64,000 nucleotides of DNA from Pogonophryne albipinna (taxonomy: Eukaryota; Chordata; Actinopteri; Perciformes; Artedidraconidae): positions 22,966,867-23,030,866 of the forward strand of contig CM053243.1 in assembly GCA_028583405.1 (NCBI GenBank), given 5' to 3'. Below are positions 15,668 to 50,157 of this stretch, one piece after another (position 1 is the first letter of the stretch; every line of letters begins with the position of its first letter). The position numbers were made by a program, and so were the translations under genes. The notes under the pieces were generated by a model that had not been told where the DNA came from, searched no databases, and saw only the letters and a program-made list of their open reading frames with translations.

Positions 15668-16695
15668 TAGGGCTGTCAAACGATTACAATTTTTAATCAG
15701 TGATTGATTAATCACCATTCGAACTATGTCCAAAATATGCCATTTCTTTATGTATATTGTTGTGGGAATGGAAAGATAAATGAAAGAAGGCGGATATATC
15801 CATTTAACATACAGTATATATGTTTATTATAAAAAATGTCTGCGTGTCAAAATGAAAGACAACCCACACACCTATCAATCATCAAACCGTGGGGACTTAA
15901 TTCATTACGTGTTGATTTTTATCAACGGGGGAGTACTTCAGGAAAGTCGACAGAGGGGGGGGGGGCGCGCTAGTGGAGTACTTCGTGACCACAGAGTGTG
16001 AACGTTGTGATCAGCTGTTTTAGCGCAGTTCTCCAGTGAAGGGGGGGGGGGGGGAGAAGTCTCCCTCCGCAGCCGGTTGGCGTAGTTTTGGCACAATTCC
16101 GTTGTACAGACCGACATTAACAGCAGCCCTGTCTGTGCACACGGAGACTGACTCTGTCGTCCGGTGATCTAACCGCCTTCTGGAAAAGCTTCACAAGTAC
16201 GTCGGTACGCAAATGCGCTTTGTGACACAAGTGACGGTACGCATTTCAGATTACGCACATAACCTGCGTACCAGTTATGTGCACCCCTGTACTACAGCAA
16301 AAGTATTCTCCGTCGGGACTTCCTGCAACAACACCACGCCGTTATCTTGATTCTGATTGGCCAGAAGACATTATCAAAGATGTTCTATTGAGAAGACGAT
16401 CACTACGTGACAAAAGTTTCCAAAACCGTGGCTACTGAAATCAATCTTACTAACTGCTGTCTGTGCAATTTACTCCGCGCGAGTTGGCAGACTTTATTTT
16501 GCTTACTTTAACATCATTTTTCATGGAGGGGTTAAGCCATTTCTTGGTATGGGTGTAGCCTACCCCAGCCATACCCTGGCGCTGCCACTGGTGGCACGTA
16601 TGGGGCGGGCCATTCTGCACATGCGTTAAATATTTTAACGCAATTAATTCAAAAAATGAATTACCGCCGTTAACGCGATAATTTTGACATCACTA
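15668..16695 (+). mobile_element. Non-autonomous hAT-like element, about 1.03 kb
   Basis: The left end is TAGGGCTGTCAAACGATTAC. The right end read inward is TAGTGATGTCAAAATTATCG, so the ends are imperfect inverted repeats of pattern TAGnGnTGTCAAAnnATTA. Both flanks are ATATATAT, compatible with an 8-bp target duplication but uninformative inside an AT repeat. The interior has no transposase frame; it includes G-runs (about 15954-15964, 16040-16052). The subterminal 'ttaacgcgataatttt' matches a common teleost repeat family. Confidence 0.7.
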
Positions 16696-16741
16696 ATATA
16701 TATATATATATACAACATATATATATATATATATATATATA
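16696..16741. repeat. (AT)n repeat
   Basis: AT dinucleotide runs separate the hAT-like element from the SINE that follows. Confidence 0.95.
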
Positions 16742-16952
16742 GAGTACTGGGCGGTGGTGACGAAGTCCATAGGGATTTGGCTTGGCAACTGGAAGGTCAC
16801 CAGTTCAAGTCCCGGCAAGACCGAGTGCTACTGAGGTGTCCCTGAGCAAGGCACCGTTCCCTACACTGCTCCCACTAGGATGGGTCAAATGCAGAGAAAC
16901 CATTTTGTTACATAGTACCTGTACTACGTAATGACAATAAAAGTGCAACAAA
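16742..16952 (+). mobile_element. tRNA-derived SINE
   Basis: The head resembles a tRNA with A-box-like 'ggcttggcaactgg' and B-box 'agttcaagtcc' in 'ggtcaccagttcaagtcccgg'. The body has the teleost SINE words 'ccctgagcaaggcacc' and 'ggatgggtcaaatgcagag' and the tail is 'gacaataaaagtgcaacaaaaaaa'. It is a SINE and not a tRNA gene, since the acceptor stem and downstream structure are absent. Confidence 0.85.
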
Positions 16953-16965
16953 AAAAAGTATATAA

Positions 16966-17150
16966 GGGAGGCTGTGGCTCAGTGGATAGTGTGATGGACT
17001 TCGAGGTCGAGTTCCACTGCAGTCAGCATGTCGTTGTGTCCCTGGGCAAGACACTTGCCGAGTCAAATTGCTCCTGTGGGGATTGTCCACAGTACTCAAT
17101 CTATGTAAGTCGCTTTGGATAAAAGCGTCTAACAAATGACATGTAATGTC
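16966..17150 (+). mobile_element. tRNA-derived SINE, second family
   Basis: The head 'ggctgtggctcagtggatagtgtgatggacttcgaggtcgagttccactgc' is tRNA-like. It continues with 'tccctgggcaagacactt' and the shared tail 'gtaagtcgctttggataaaagcgtctaacaaatgacatgtaatg'. The same tail occurs at 25765-25807. Confidence 0.85.
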
Positions 17151-17564
17151 GAGCTTATTGTCCTGGCAGTCATTCCAGGGAGAGCAGATTGAGGTCTAGG
17201 TGGAAGCAAATGAATCTACAGGTAAAAGGAAGTCCTTGTGAAGGATATCTGACCGTCTCACAAATTGAAACACTTAATCTGAATCTGAATAAAATGAGCA
17301 TGGTTTGCTATGCCAGCCAGGACAGTGTGTTAGATGATCAGCAATGTTCCCTAAATTGAGTGTAATCAAATTAATGTTATTATGCTGCAACCCCAAATTG
17401 TTTCTTGCCTTGCCCTTCCCACGCTGACATGGCTCTTGTCTTACTGACATGATGGATGGGCAAGCAGCCAGGAAGACATTCTAGCTCATTACTACCGCAT
17501 CTGCACTGTGGAAGATTTCCAAAATGTAATTGGGATATGTGATAAGATCAGCCATTCAAATGTG

Positions 17565-17707
17565 CAGAATCACAGTCTTTATTGGCTTTTCTAATGAGGT
17601 CTGAAACTACTATACTATAGACATGACAACCATCAAACAAAATGGCCCTTAAAGCTACCTACATAAAATAATTAAATATTATATCAATTATCTCATTAAA
17701 ACTGGCA
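17565..17707 (+). repeat. 143-bp perfect direct copy of 50158-50300, at gap edge
   Basis: Read base by base, 17565-17707 is identical to 50158-50300 (offset 32593). Identity starts at 'cagaatcacagtc'; the base before it differs. It ends because the N run starts at 17708, so its true length is unknown. The sequence has no transposon signature I recognise. It looks more like an assembly overlap than an element (see findings). Confidence 0.95.
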
Positions 17708-18319
17708 NNNNNNNNNNNNNNNNNNNNNNNNNNNNNNNNNNNNNNNNNNNNNNNNNNNNNNNNNNNNNNNNNNNNNNNNNNNNNNNNNNNNNNNNNNNNN
17801 NNNNNNNNNNNNNNNNNNNNNNNNNNNNNNNNNNNNNNNNNNNNNNNNNNNNNNNNNNNNNNNNNNNNNNNNNNNNNNNNNNNNNNNNNNNNNNNNNNNN
17901 NNNNNNNNNNNNNNNNNNNNNNNNNNNNNNNNNNNNNNNNNNNNNNNNNNNNNNNNNNNNNNNNNNNNNNNNNNNNNNNNNNNNNNNNNNNNNNNNNNNN
18001 NNNNNNNNNNNNNNNNNNNNNNNNNNNNNNNNNNNNNNNNNNNNNNNNNNNNNNNNNNNNNNNNNNNNNNNNNNNNNNNNNNNNNNNNNNNNNNNNNNNN
18101 NNNNNNNNNNNNNNNNNNNNNNNNNNNNNNNNNNNNNNNNNNNNNNNNNNNNNNNNNNNNNNNNNNNNNNNNNNNNNNNNNNNNNNNNNNNNNNNNNNNN
18201 NNNNNNNNNNNNNNNNNNNNNNNNNNNNNNNNNNNNNNNNNNNNNNNNNNNNNNNNNNNNNNNNNNNNNNNNNNNNNNNNNNNNNNNNNNNNNNNNNNNN
18301 NNNNNNNNNNNNNNNNNNN
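17708..18319. other. Assembly gap (612 N)
   Basis: A run of N in which the last coding exons of xpo1 (about 134 codons), its stop codon and 3'UTR would be expected. ORFs drawn across it are meaningless. Confidence 1.
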
Positions 18320-18350
18320 AGTCGAAATTCGATAAACAGGGACAACTCAC

Positions 18351-42452
<24,102 letters not shown>

Positions 42453-42458
42453 AGAGCT

Positions 42459-44339
42459 CTGCAACAGGGACAGCAGAGGGAGGGGTCATGAGTGCACAGA
42501 ACACATTCAACAGGCAAAGTCATGAGAACCTTGTGTTTAGAAACAATTCCAAACAGCTGACTAACAAACATATATCTCGATAGACCCAACAGTGAGCTGT
42601 CACATTAAGAAGTTTAGCACATGGTGTCACAAGTCTGTCGCTTATAAAAAAGTATGATCAGCAAATAAATGTTTTGTCAGTTTTTCTGTTGGACTGAGTT
42701 AAGAGGAAAAAAACTGCAATTTGACAAAAAAATGTGTGGACACTTGTTGGACTCTGGTCTACCCCAGGAGTATGGACTTAGGGTCTAAGTAGGGACTCAA
42801 GCTACAAACACAAATTAACTTAATTAATCCACCCAGTGGGTGGTAATACCAGTCTGTTACTGTAAGAATGAAAACTTCAAGTCATTTTATTAGTGATAAA
42901 AAAGCTTTTACCAGACTGGCAAAACACTATCTTGCCAAAAACAGGTTAATATTAAGTTGTAAATGTTTCAGTACACCATTCTCAAAATCAAAAGTCAATT
43001 GCAGTCCTTTGATGGTATATTTAAACAACTAAACAATATATTTAAACTTAGTAAATAAGCAGGCAGTGGCTGTTTAATGCTCCTACTGTGCTTCACTAAT
43101 CAGGAACTGTTTTCTACGACAGTATTAAGAAGGTTAACCGAGCCACGTGCCGGATATACTTGGCGACGTCACGTTGTTTACATCTGTAAGTGACGGAGTT
43201 CACTCCTCCAAACACCAACCGCAACACAAGAGGCAGGCAGTCTAGGTTCTAAATTAATAATGGATGCATCTTACAACTATATTGACAGTTACCAACGTTA
43301 CATATAACACGACCAACGTAAACAGCGTGCAGGCGGCACAAACACAGGAAATGCTAACAATACTAGCCTTTACGCTTTAATTCTAGCTGTAAACTGAGTG
43401 TCGCACACCCAGTTCACATGAGGTACTTCACTGCTGACTACAGCCACTCCCACTTAGGATACCAGAGACGGAGGGCGCCCATACATCATTCTATCATTCT
43501 ATCATTCAACAACACTGTTTGGGGAAGTTGACGCTTTGTTTCGCAGCAGCACTACAGGAAGACCACCAACGGTTTGTCCCAATAGTTACATTCTCCCACA
43601 CTTTACATTGCACTGAGTTAACATTGGCTGAAGCTAAGTACCTAGAGACATCAACTTGACATCCGCTCACATCACAGATACGAGTGATGCTGCTGTGGTG
43701 GGAGAGGCACAGTAATGTTACAGCGTTTTATTCATCTGCATTGTCGCATGAAGCCTTGCAAGATGCAGCATTGGTTAGTAATGCATTTAGTAAGGTTAAG
43801 TTGCAGTACTTTCTCTGACAGGCAACGTTAGCTAATCCTTATAAAGTGGTAAATGCTAGCTAGCAGGCAGTCGATGGCTATTTGCTTATCCCATTGATGC
43901 TATTGCATTACGAATTAGCGTGTATTTTCAGCAGCATTATGACAGGCTACTTAAACCATAAGATAACACAACTTTATACCAACACCACAATGCATTTTAT
44001 TACTTATAAAGGTAAAGCCAAAAACGTTAATCACGGCATGGCAGGTTTGCACTTCATCCCAGTTACCTACCTAAAGTCCAAGGCTCTGACTGAAAAGAGT
44101 GGTGTTTGCCAAAGAAGCTACAAGATATAGTGAGTACTTCAGTATCACTGTTGATTAGAAAATATTTCCTATTTCTGCAGCGTTGACTATCTCCAGCTCC
44201 AGCAGTGAGTGATATCTGGCTGGTAAGGACCACTGATGTGGATTTCAAAACTACTATTACGGCGAACTCAGCAATATGTTCCTCCGATACATTTTACGAA
44301 ACAAAGTAAACCTTGATTCACTAGTTAATTCGTTACTCT
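42459..44339 (-). other. xpo1 5' intron (non-coding)
   Basis: Between the first coding exon and the promoter. Includes a locally CpG-richer patch at 43130-43220 with CACGTG and GACGTCAC words that could be a secondary promoter or enhancer. No exon was recognised. The exact 5'UTR exon and donor of xpo1 could not be fixed. Confidence 0.5.
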
Positions 44340-44650
44340 TATAATTTTCCAGCGGGGCGGTGTAGAGGTTGTGTGCCTGCGCCTCCTATCCTCTCTCAAG
44401 CAACTAACTCTCAACCGGTTGAAACCGGTTCAGACTGGGAGATTCCATCTCGGTTTAGTTTTCAGCCGATGGCGCCGCGTAAAGTTTGGACTGGGGTTAC
44501 GCCCACATCATGTGGTGATTGGCTGCAGCTTTGGTGGAGACTTCCTTATTGGTGCCCTATTGGATGATTTAGCTGTCAGTTTATTTCAATTCGCTCAAGC
44601 GCCCACGCGACCACTCCGCCCGTAGAGAAAAAGAGGGCAGACTCCCATGC
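44340..44650. promoter_or_regulatory. Putative bidirectional promoter of xpo1 and the RRM gene
   Basis: A GC-rich patch amid AT-rich DNA. Three CCAAT boxes on the minus strand (44559-44563, 44548-44552, 44518-44522) and a GGGCGG box (44616-44621) sit upstream of the expected xpo1 start. On the plus strand a YY1-like GATGGCG lies at 44468-44474 and GGGCGG near 44346. Human XPO1 is reported to depend on CCAAT/NF-Y and Sp1 sites, which fits. The plus-strand first exon begins immediately after. No TATA box. Start sites are inferred, not seen. Confidence 0.6.
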
Positions 44651-44653
44651 AGA

Positions 44654-44694
44654 ATGGACTTGTACATGTCTCCGCTTATCGGAATAGCGAATAA
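44654..44694 (+). CDS. Predicted first coding exon of unnamed RRM-domain gene
   Basis: ATG in fair context (CAGAATGG), 13 codons MDLYMSPLIGIAN plus two bases, donor GTAAGC. It lies just downstream of the shared promoter, head-to-head with xpo1. An overlapping upstream ATG at 44648 opens a 15-codon frame that would stop at the splice. The next exon must start with one base completing a codon; candidates are at 44969 and 45231. Confidence 0.4.
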
Positions 44695-44968
44695 GTAAGC
44701 GACCACTGTTTATTGCTTCTCCTGAGGGTCAAGTTGTATTACCTTCATTCATGTAAACGCTACACCGCATTGGTGCACTTGTATTTAATACGAGGCGTAA
44801 AACGAGTGTCATTTGATCATTGTATCCTCTTGTGGTGGTTGTATTTCTTTTAAATGCTATTTATCCTGAAACGAAAGTGGCTATCTTATGCAGGAGCAGT
44901 GTTAAATGTGATAAACCGCAAGTACCATTCAGTTGCCTGTTGCTTGTAAGCTGGTAATTTTCCACCAG

Positions 44969-45101
44969 CCACGAGTGGGAGTGGTTACACGATCATGAAC
45001 GCAAGGGGTTAGAAAAACGACCTGGAGGAGAATTTGTTCCACGAAATGACAACAGTACCAAAGTGAACGGTGTAATACATAAATATGAAGTGTCAGTAGC
45101 A
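44969..45101 (+). CDS. Candidate second exon of the RRM gene (alternative A)
   Basis: Acceptor TTTTCCACCAG, one base plus 44 codons HEWEWLHDHERKGLEKRPGG... to VSVA, donor GTAAAG (or GTAATA at 45117). Phase fits both the exon at 44654 and the exon at 45788. Charged, no known domain. Mutually exclusive in phase with alternative B. The open frame alone could arise by chance. Confidence 0.35.
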
Positions 45102-45230
45102 GTAAAGACCAGAACTGTAATAGCATTGGCTATATTTTGCAAATAAAGAGCCGTATACAGCATGCACCGCTGTCAGTTGAGGATGCAAACATGACAGCGT
45201 TTTTTTCTCCTTTGTGGTCACGTGTTCCAG

Positions 45231-45261
45231 CGCGCTACTTGATGGAAAAATACTGGATTTG
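45231..45261 (+). CDS. Candidate second exon of the RRM gene (alternative B)
   Basis: Strong acceptor (TTTTTTTCTCC...TTCCAG), one base plus 10 codons ALLDGKILDL, donor GTGTGT. If the donor is not used the frame runs on for 48 more codons to TAA at 45406-45408, giving a possible 72-residue short protein with the first exon. Phase fits the exon at 45788. Confidence 0.3.
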
Positions 45262-45787
45262 GTGTGTAGTGGAGACAGTACACAACCCTGTAAAGTCATT
45301 CAGGAAGGATTTTTTCGAAGGGCGTTTGAGTATTTACCCAGCAACACTGTCTACCACTCATTTCTTTATGTCTCGGCGACCCATAGAAAAACATATACAT
45401 ATCTTTAATATTAATTGCAGAACTCTGGCGCTTACATTCTATTTGTGCAAACTCATCTCATAGTTTTTGAGGTGCATGTTTGATTTTTAATGTTGATTTA
45501 TAATATCTAATTGCAACCAAACTGGTTACTAGCCTAGTTGTGTTTCTTTCACTGTAAGAAGTACATTATAATGTTCTGTTAAGCCCACAATGCATGATTA
45601 TAATGCATTAACATGACAAGTGGATTTCTGATTGCAATGTAGAAGGCTGTAGAGGGTCATTATCCCCTCAAGAAATCCTCCAAAGAAAGTGAAACCTGAA
45701 ATATTCAAAGTATAAGGCATCTTCAAATGTAAGTTATGTTACCTATTGTATCTGTGCACTGTTGGTTTGTTTCTGTCCTTGGATCAG

Positions 45788-46075
45788 TCTGACTCTGACA
45801 TGCCAGACAGTTGGCACATATCCGAGCCTTTGTCATTAACAAACAAGATTTTGAAGCCTATTATCTGTGTTTTGATTCATGAGGGTCGTTTGCTTTGCCC
45901 TCCTTGCTGTCCCATTCCTAGAAGCCTCTATCCTAGGATGAAGAAGAACACACACAATTATGGACACAAACAGCTTAGCCCACTTTTTAGGAATAAAGTA
46001 GTCGAGGAAAAGCCAGGGTCTGAAGTTCAACTTCATACTTACAGCTTGGGAGATAAGACATGTCCATATAGGGCT
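45788..46075 (+). CDS. Exon of unnamed RRM-domain gene
   Basis: Acceptor GGATCAG after a T-rich tract; donor GTAAGT. 96 codons, phase 0-0, without stop: SDSDMPDSWHISEPLSLTNK..., a cysteine/proline stretch LLCPPCCPIPR, then a basic region to CPYRA. No domain recognised. Not explained by a repeat. Confidence 0.5.
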
Positions 46076-46300
46076 GTAAGTAACACTCTGTCCAGTGCTG
46101 TTTGCTGCTTTAACTGTTGTGGTTTATTATTTACAACCACTACATGCTTACAGTTGTGATTTTTACTTTGATAAAATGCCAAAAATACATGCATGTTTTC
46201 TTTCTTTTTTTATCTTATCCACTCACACAAGCTTGTATAAGGAACGTACTGTATGAATGCAAATAAAAGTAATCATGCAAGTATCTGCGTGTTTGTAGAC

Positions 46301-46590
46301 TAGGGCTGCAAATAACTATTTGTTTCCTTATTGAATTATCTGCCGATTATTAGTATGGTTTATATAATGTCAGAAAATAGTGAAAAATGTCCATCCCAGT
46401 TTTTCAAAACCCATATTTATGGCTCGAAATGTTTTGTCAGTCCAAAGCCAAGACAAAAATATTGTAATATGATATAAGCAGGAAATAAAGGCTAAACTGC
46501 TTTTCTGCCACTTTTGATCCAAATTTACATTTAATTGATTATCAAAAAAGTTATCGATTATTTTTCTGTCAATCATCTAATCATAGCTTT
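46301..46590 (+). mobile_element. hAT-like MITE
   Basis: Starts TAGGGCTGCAAATAACTATT, ends with a weak inverse (AAAGCTATGATTAGATGATT read inward). The body 'aatgtcagaaaatagtgaaaaatgtccatccca' and 'tgattatcaaaaaagttatcgattatttttctgtcaatc' belongs to a very common teleost element family. Confidence 0.8.
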
Positions 46591-46812
46591 AACGTGGCCC
46601 CTGATTTTTATAAGGACAATTACAAAACATATATATCTACAGAAAGCTTTCATTAATGCCTTTCACTTAATGTCGGCCATACTTAATAAAGTTCACTCCA
46701 GTTGGATATAATTAAAAACGAAACGAACTATGAAAATCCATGTAATTTCCTCAAGAGTCAACTGCCTCCAGGACCTCCCTGTCAACAAAGCTGAGCTTCT
46801 CTCTTAGTTCAG

Positions 46813-46850
46813 TGCTGGAATGTATTGTTACACACGTGTGAAGTTAGGAG
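46813..46850 (+). CDS. Candidate small exon of the RRM gene
   Basis: Acceptor CTCTCTTAGTTCAG, 12 codons CWNVLLHTCEVR plus two bases, donor GTAAGC. It is the only place between 46076 and 47580 where I find the needed phase change (0 in, 2 out). Short, hence low confidence. Confidence 0.35.
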
Positions 46851-47580
46851 GTAAGCAACCAGAGTCAGGCGTAGGCTGGTTAAATCTCGTTCTGTCTGGT
46901 CAGCCATGGTAGGTCATTTACATATATTATCATGGCACTACACTAGGGGGCTGACCTCTGTGTGGCAATCCTCTAAAAATGCTTGTCATTTGTTTGGCTC
47001 ATACTGCTGATGACATGCATGATCAGCTTTGAAATGCAATAGTAAAAGGAGAAATGAAACATACACAACAATAACAAAAGTCAAAATATATAGATTGTAT
47101 GTATGCTTGAATGTTTAAAATGATTGAATCATTCTACATGCTTATTCTTGGTGATAGTTGTTGCAGGAAATACAATCTGTGAACATAGGACACAAATACT
47201 CTTTTTGATTTTGACAGCCTGATTATTCAGACCTTTTATAAACAAATAACAGCGCCATCTTCTGAAACTCAAGTGTTTTTCAAATCTCTGCATGTGCACA
47301 TGTGATCCTGGGGGGCCCTCTGCTGGGGAAATGGCACACAGATTTAACAATGTGTCCCTAAAAGCTTAAACAAGATTATATATTACATAAACTACAGTGT
47401 GAAGCAACCAAAGTGGATCAAGCCAGACGTTGTGTAACATACATGTTCTAAAATAGTGTTTTACATAAAAGAAACCCAGGTCAAATGTAAACCTGGTCAT
47501 TACAATATCCTGATCGGAGAAAATTAGCCTTAGGGACTGTATCTATTATTAACAAAAGGCTTTCTTTTTGTTTTTTACAG

Positions 47581-47791
47581 ACATATTACAGAAAATTATT
47601 CAACCACTTTAGCCTCATTCACAAATTGTAGGCCTCACACTTGGAGGCTTCTGTTAAAAAATGTAACGATCAAACAAAATGTTGCTAAATCTTGTCCACA
47701 CAGGAATACGGATCTGAATGAATTACCTCAAAACAAAGGAGTTTATTACTTGTCTTCCCATGACCCTTTTAATGTGTTTTTTATTAATCCT
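47581..47791 (+). CDS. Exon of unnamed RRM-domain gene
   Basis: Excellent acceptor (TTTCTTTTTGTTTTTTACAG) and donor (CCT-GTAAGT). One base plus 70 stop-free codons, HITENYSTTLASFTNC... ending HDPFNVFFINP, incoming phase 2, outgoing 0. No ATG, so it is invisible to ORF scans. No domain recognised. Confidence 0.55.
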
Positions 47792-47879
47792 GTAAGTCGT
47801 TTTTACTTATTCTGATAAGTAAAAAATGTATTTCTACATTTTCATGTCTTTCTTTGTAAACCTAAGTATTTATGTCTGT

Positions 47880-48165
47880 GTGGTCAGTTCAGATATAATA
47901 TTAAATATAATTGTATGGTAGTTTGGAATGAGCTGTAAACAGACTTAACTTTACCCTCTCTTGACATCTTTTAAATCCCTTGCTACCATCATTGTTTAGT
48001 ATTGTATTTTTTGTGTCTGTTGTGTTAAGTTAATTTTATTTTATAATGATGATATCTGTACCAGTTTATTTCTCTTTGACCAGCAGTACTCCCTGCCAGA
48101 TATGTGTCTCAATGGGACCTTTGTATTGAATAAAGGTTTAAATAAAAATGCAAACAATAACATTT
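47880..48165 (+). mobile_element. Decayed LINE 3' end
   Basis: 'tggaatgagctgtaaacagacttaactttaccctctcttgacatctttt' reads as a damaged W-N-E-L...L...L...F reverse-transcriptase tail, and the 3' end 'tgtctcaatgggacctttgtattgaataaaggtttaaataaaaat' is typical of teleost LINE tails. Stop codons show it is dead. Confidence 0.55.
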
Positions 48166-49174
48166 CTTATGTGTCTTAACTCAATAAATCACACTGCATA
48201 TAACATAAAGAAGTGTTTTTCTTATGACTTATTTTTTACCATCGATTATATCACTAGTTTGTTACAGGCATGAGATTGATGAAATAGTAAACACTGCGTA
48301 AGTAAATTAGTAAAACATTTTAAAGAACATCAGCATATTTCCATATACACTTCTTTGTATGGAGTGGTATTAATGTAAATGAACCAAAACAATATTTAGA
48401 TATAAACAGTTATTGTTTTATATGAAAGAACAAATCTAAATGTTTTTATTTTCAACACCTACACTTACAATGGACATTGCAAAAAGGGGGTCATTTTGTA
48501 TGGTCATTCATAGTTTCCATAGAATGAACCCTAATGACTTGGCAACACCCTGACTTTTGCACATGTCAACATTTGCCAAATATTTTAGTTATAACCAAAT
48601 GTAAAATTAATCACATTCAGAGCCTTTTCTCTGTTTTTAGTGTGAATTCAGATATGTTAAAAGCACTCTGTAACATTAACCGTATAGCACCTACTTTTCT
48701 TTAGCATGTTAGCGTTGTCTTTCTTAGGATATTAGCATGCTGACGTTAGCAATTAGCTCAAAGGAATTCATCAGGAATCAATTAGGGTATCTGTAAATAT
48801 ATTTGCAATGTCAGACTGGTAAGAATGTTAAAATATGACGATTTTTAAATGGTAAAGTTGGCCATTTTAAAATGTTTATCATAAACATAGCATTTATTAC
48901 AATGATTATAGCTTTTCTGAGGATATTTTATAAATGTTACTACATTTCACCTTGCTTTTGTTGCCTTTTGGTAATATTTTCAATTAAAAAGTTCACTCCG
49001 CATTAGAATGTTATTGGTCTCCATGGGAGCGAATGTCAATATCAAATTCAAATCAAAAACCCTTATAAAATATTGTTGCCTTGCTGGAATATAGTTTAAT
49101 AAACAGCTCTACACTCAGGATGGACAGGGACACCAGCTATTTTAAACTGTAAAACCTTTAAACATCACCCACAG

Positions 49175-49216
49175 GATTTTCCTATGAAGACATTTTGGGA
49201 CGCAAGTGATATGAAG
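49175..49216 (+). CDS. Exon of unnamed RRM-domain gene
   Basis: 14 codons DFPMKTFWDASDMK, phase 0-0, acceptor ACCCACAG, donor GTAGGG. Directly precedes the RRM exons. An internal Met (49184) could be an alternative start. Confidence 0.5.
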
Positions 49217-49320
49217 GTAGGGCAGAAATAATGCTAAAGTGTACAAACTACTGTCTGAAAATGTATTTAGTCTTAACCTCTTTCAGGTGTTAGTTTTGAA
49301 CAAATGTTTTGCCCTGACAG

Positions 49321-49419
49321 ACGATAACCATCTTTCCAAGTTGTGGCACAGAACTAGATAAAACTGCTAAAGATCTGCTCATCATGTGCTTACCTTACGG
49401 AAAAGTCATTAATGTTCAG
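49321..49419 (+). CDS. RRM gene exon: RRM1 first half
   Basis: 33 codons, TITIFPSCGTELDKTAKDLL... to KVINVQ, phase 0-0, acceptor CCCTGACAG, donor GTAACA. Reads as beta1 (TITIFPS) and alpha1 (KDLLIMCLPYGKVINVQ) of an RNA-recognition motif. Confidence 0.65.
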
Positions 49420-49507
49420 GTAACATAATACTAATTTCACACAGTGTGCTTTGAAATCTCTACCTTCAATAGATAACTAAATATATATTTCCTCTCATAA
49501 CTTTCAG

Positions 49508-49780
49508 AAAATAGTGTACAATGGATCAACATTTGGCAAGGTGACTTATTCAAATGCTGATGAGGCTGCCTTGGCCATGAAAAAAATGAACGAAACAAAA
49601 GGCTTAATTGTAGGTGCATTTAATTTTGACTCCAAGGAACTCAGAGAGGCCCATGAGAATATTAGATCAGACATTCTCCTGGAACAACCCCCCTCTCTCC
49701 TACAACCCAGGTTATATGACCTGCCATCACAGAGTTTTCCCAGTAGGCTGGACACACAGCATCTGCCTGCTCACGACAAG
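49508..49780 (+). CDS. RRM gene exon: RRM1 second half and linker
   Basis: 91 codons, phase 0-0, acceptor CTTTCAG, donor GTATGT. KIVYNGSTFGKVTYSNADEA gives an RNP1-like beta3 (STFGKVTY), then alpha2 (ADEAALAMKKMNET) and beta4 (LIVGAFNF), completing one RRM of about 75 residues across two exons. A linker follows (LREAHENIRSD..., proline-rich LLEQPPSLLQP). I do not recognise the orthologue. Confidence 0.75.
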
Positions 49781-49883
49781 GTATGTTGCAATTCAACTTG
49801 TATGCTATTTTTCTGCTTTGAGATGGATTTTGAAGTCCCTAGACAAATGTAAATAAAACCTTCCATTGGTCTCCATTTGCCAG

Positions 49884-49976
49884 GGCGTAAGTCTTCGTGT
49901 TTGTAACTTGCCCGGACATGTGGATCAAATGTACCAGGTGCACAGCCTCCTCCCTCCATGCACCACCAATGTGAAG
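49884..49976 (+). CDS. RRM gene exon: start of second RRM
   Basis: 31 codons GVSLRVCNLPGHVDQMYQVH... to TTNVK, acceptor TTTGCCAG. SLRVCNLP is a typical RNP2/beta1 and the rest fits alpha1. The expected continuation (beta2-beta4) was not found. The donor would be GTACTA (weak); without it the frame ends seven codons later at TGA (49998-50000). The gene therefore appears cut off here. Confidence 0.65.
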
Positions 49977-50157
49977 GTACTAACTCTTAAACTGAAGTGA
50001 TAAATTACTTCCTTTATACGCTTTTATGCCTTCCTTCAAATTGGGTTTGAGTAATTCACACAAAGCGATGAAATGTATTGAAAAGAAACATTATTATGTA
50101 TTTTGTTAAAATTATAAAGCAGATCTTAATATTGTGAAATTGTGATTGACAAAATGC
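49977..50157 (+). other. Non-coding end of the RRM-gene block
   Basis: AT-rich sequence between the last RRM exon and the 143-bp copy. No exon seen. Confidence 0.6.

Larger units (their letters stand above)
9911..17564. other. Non-coding, repeat-bearing region
   Basis: No exon supported. It holds a LINE tail (10571-10985), a CNE-like stretch (12020-12340), a CA run (14397-14427), hAT-like elements (15568-16695) and two SINEs (16742-17150), described separately. The remainder is AT-rich and unremarkable. Confidence 0.55.

Noticed and set aside
16742..17150. tRNA genes (A- and B-box-like words)
   Set aside because: No closed acceptor stem or anticodon arm; both are SINE heads followed by SINE bodies and tails.
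17565..17707. Interpreting the 143-bp copy as a transposon or a target-site duplication
   Set aside because: No terminal repeats or tail are visible, 143 bp is far too long for a target duplication, and one copy ends at a gap; assembly overlap is more likely, though not proven.
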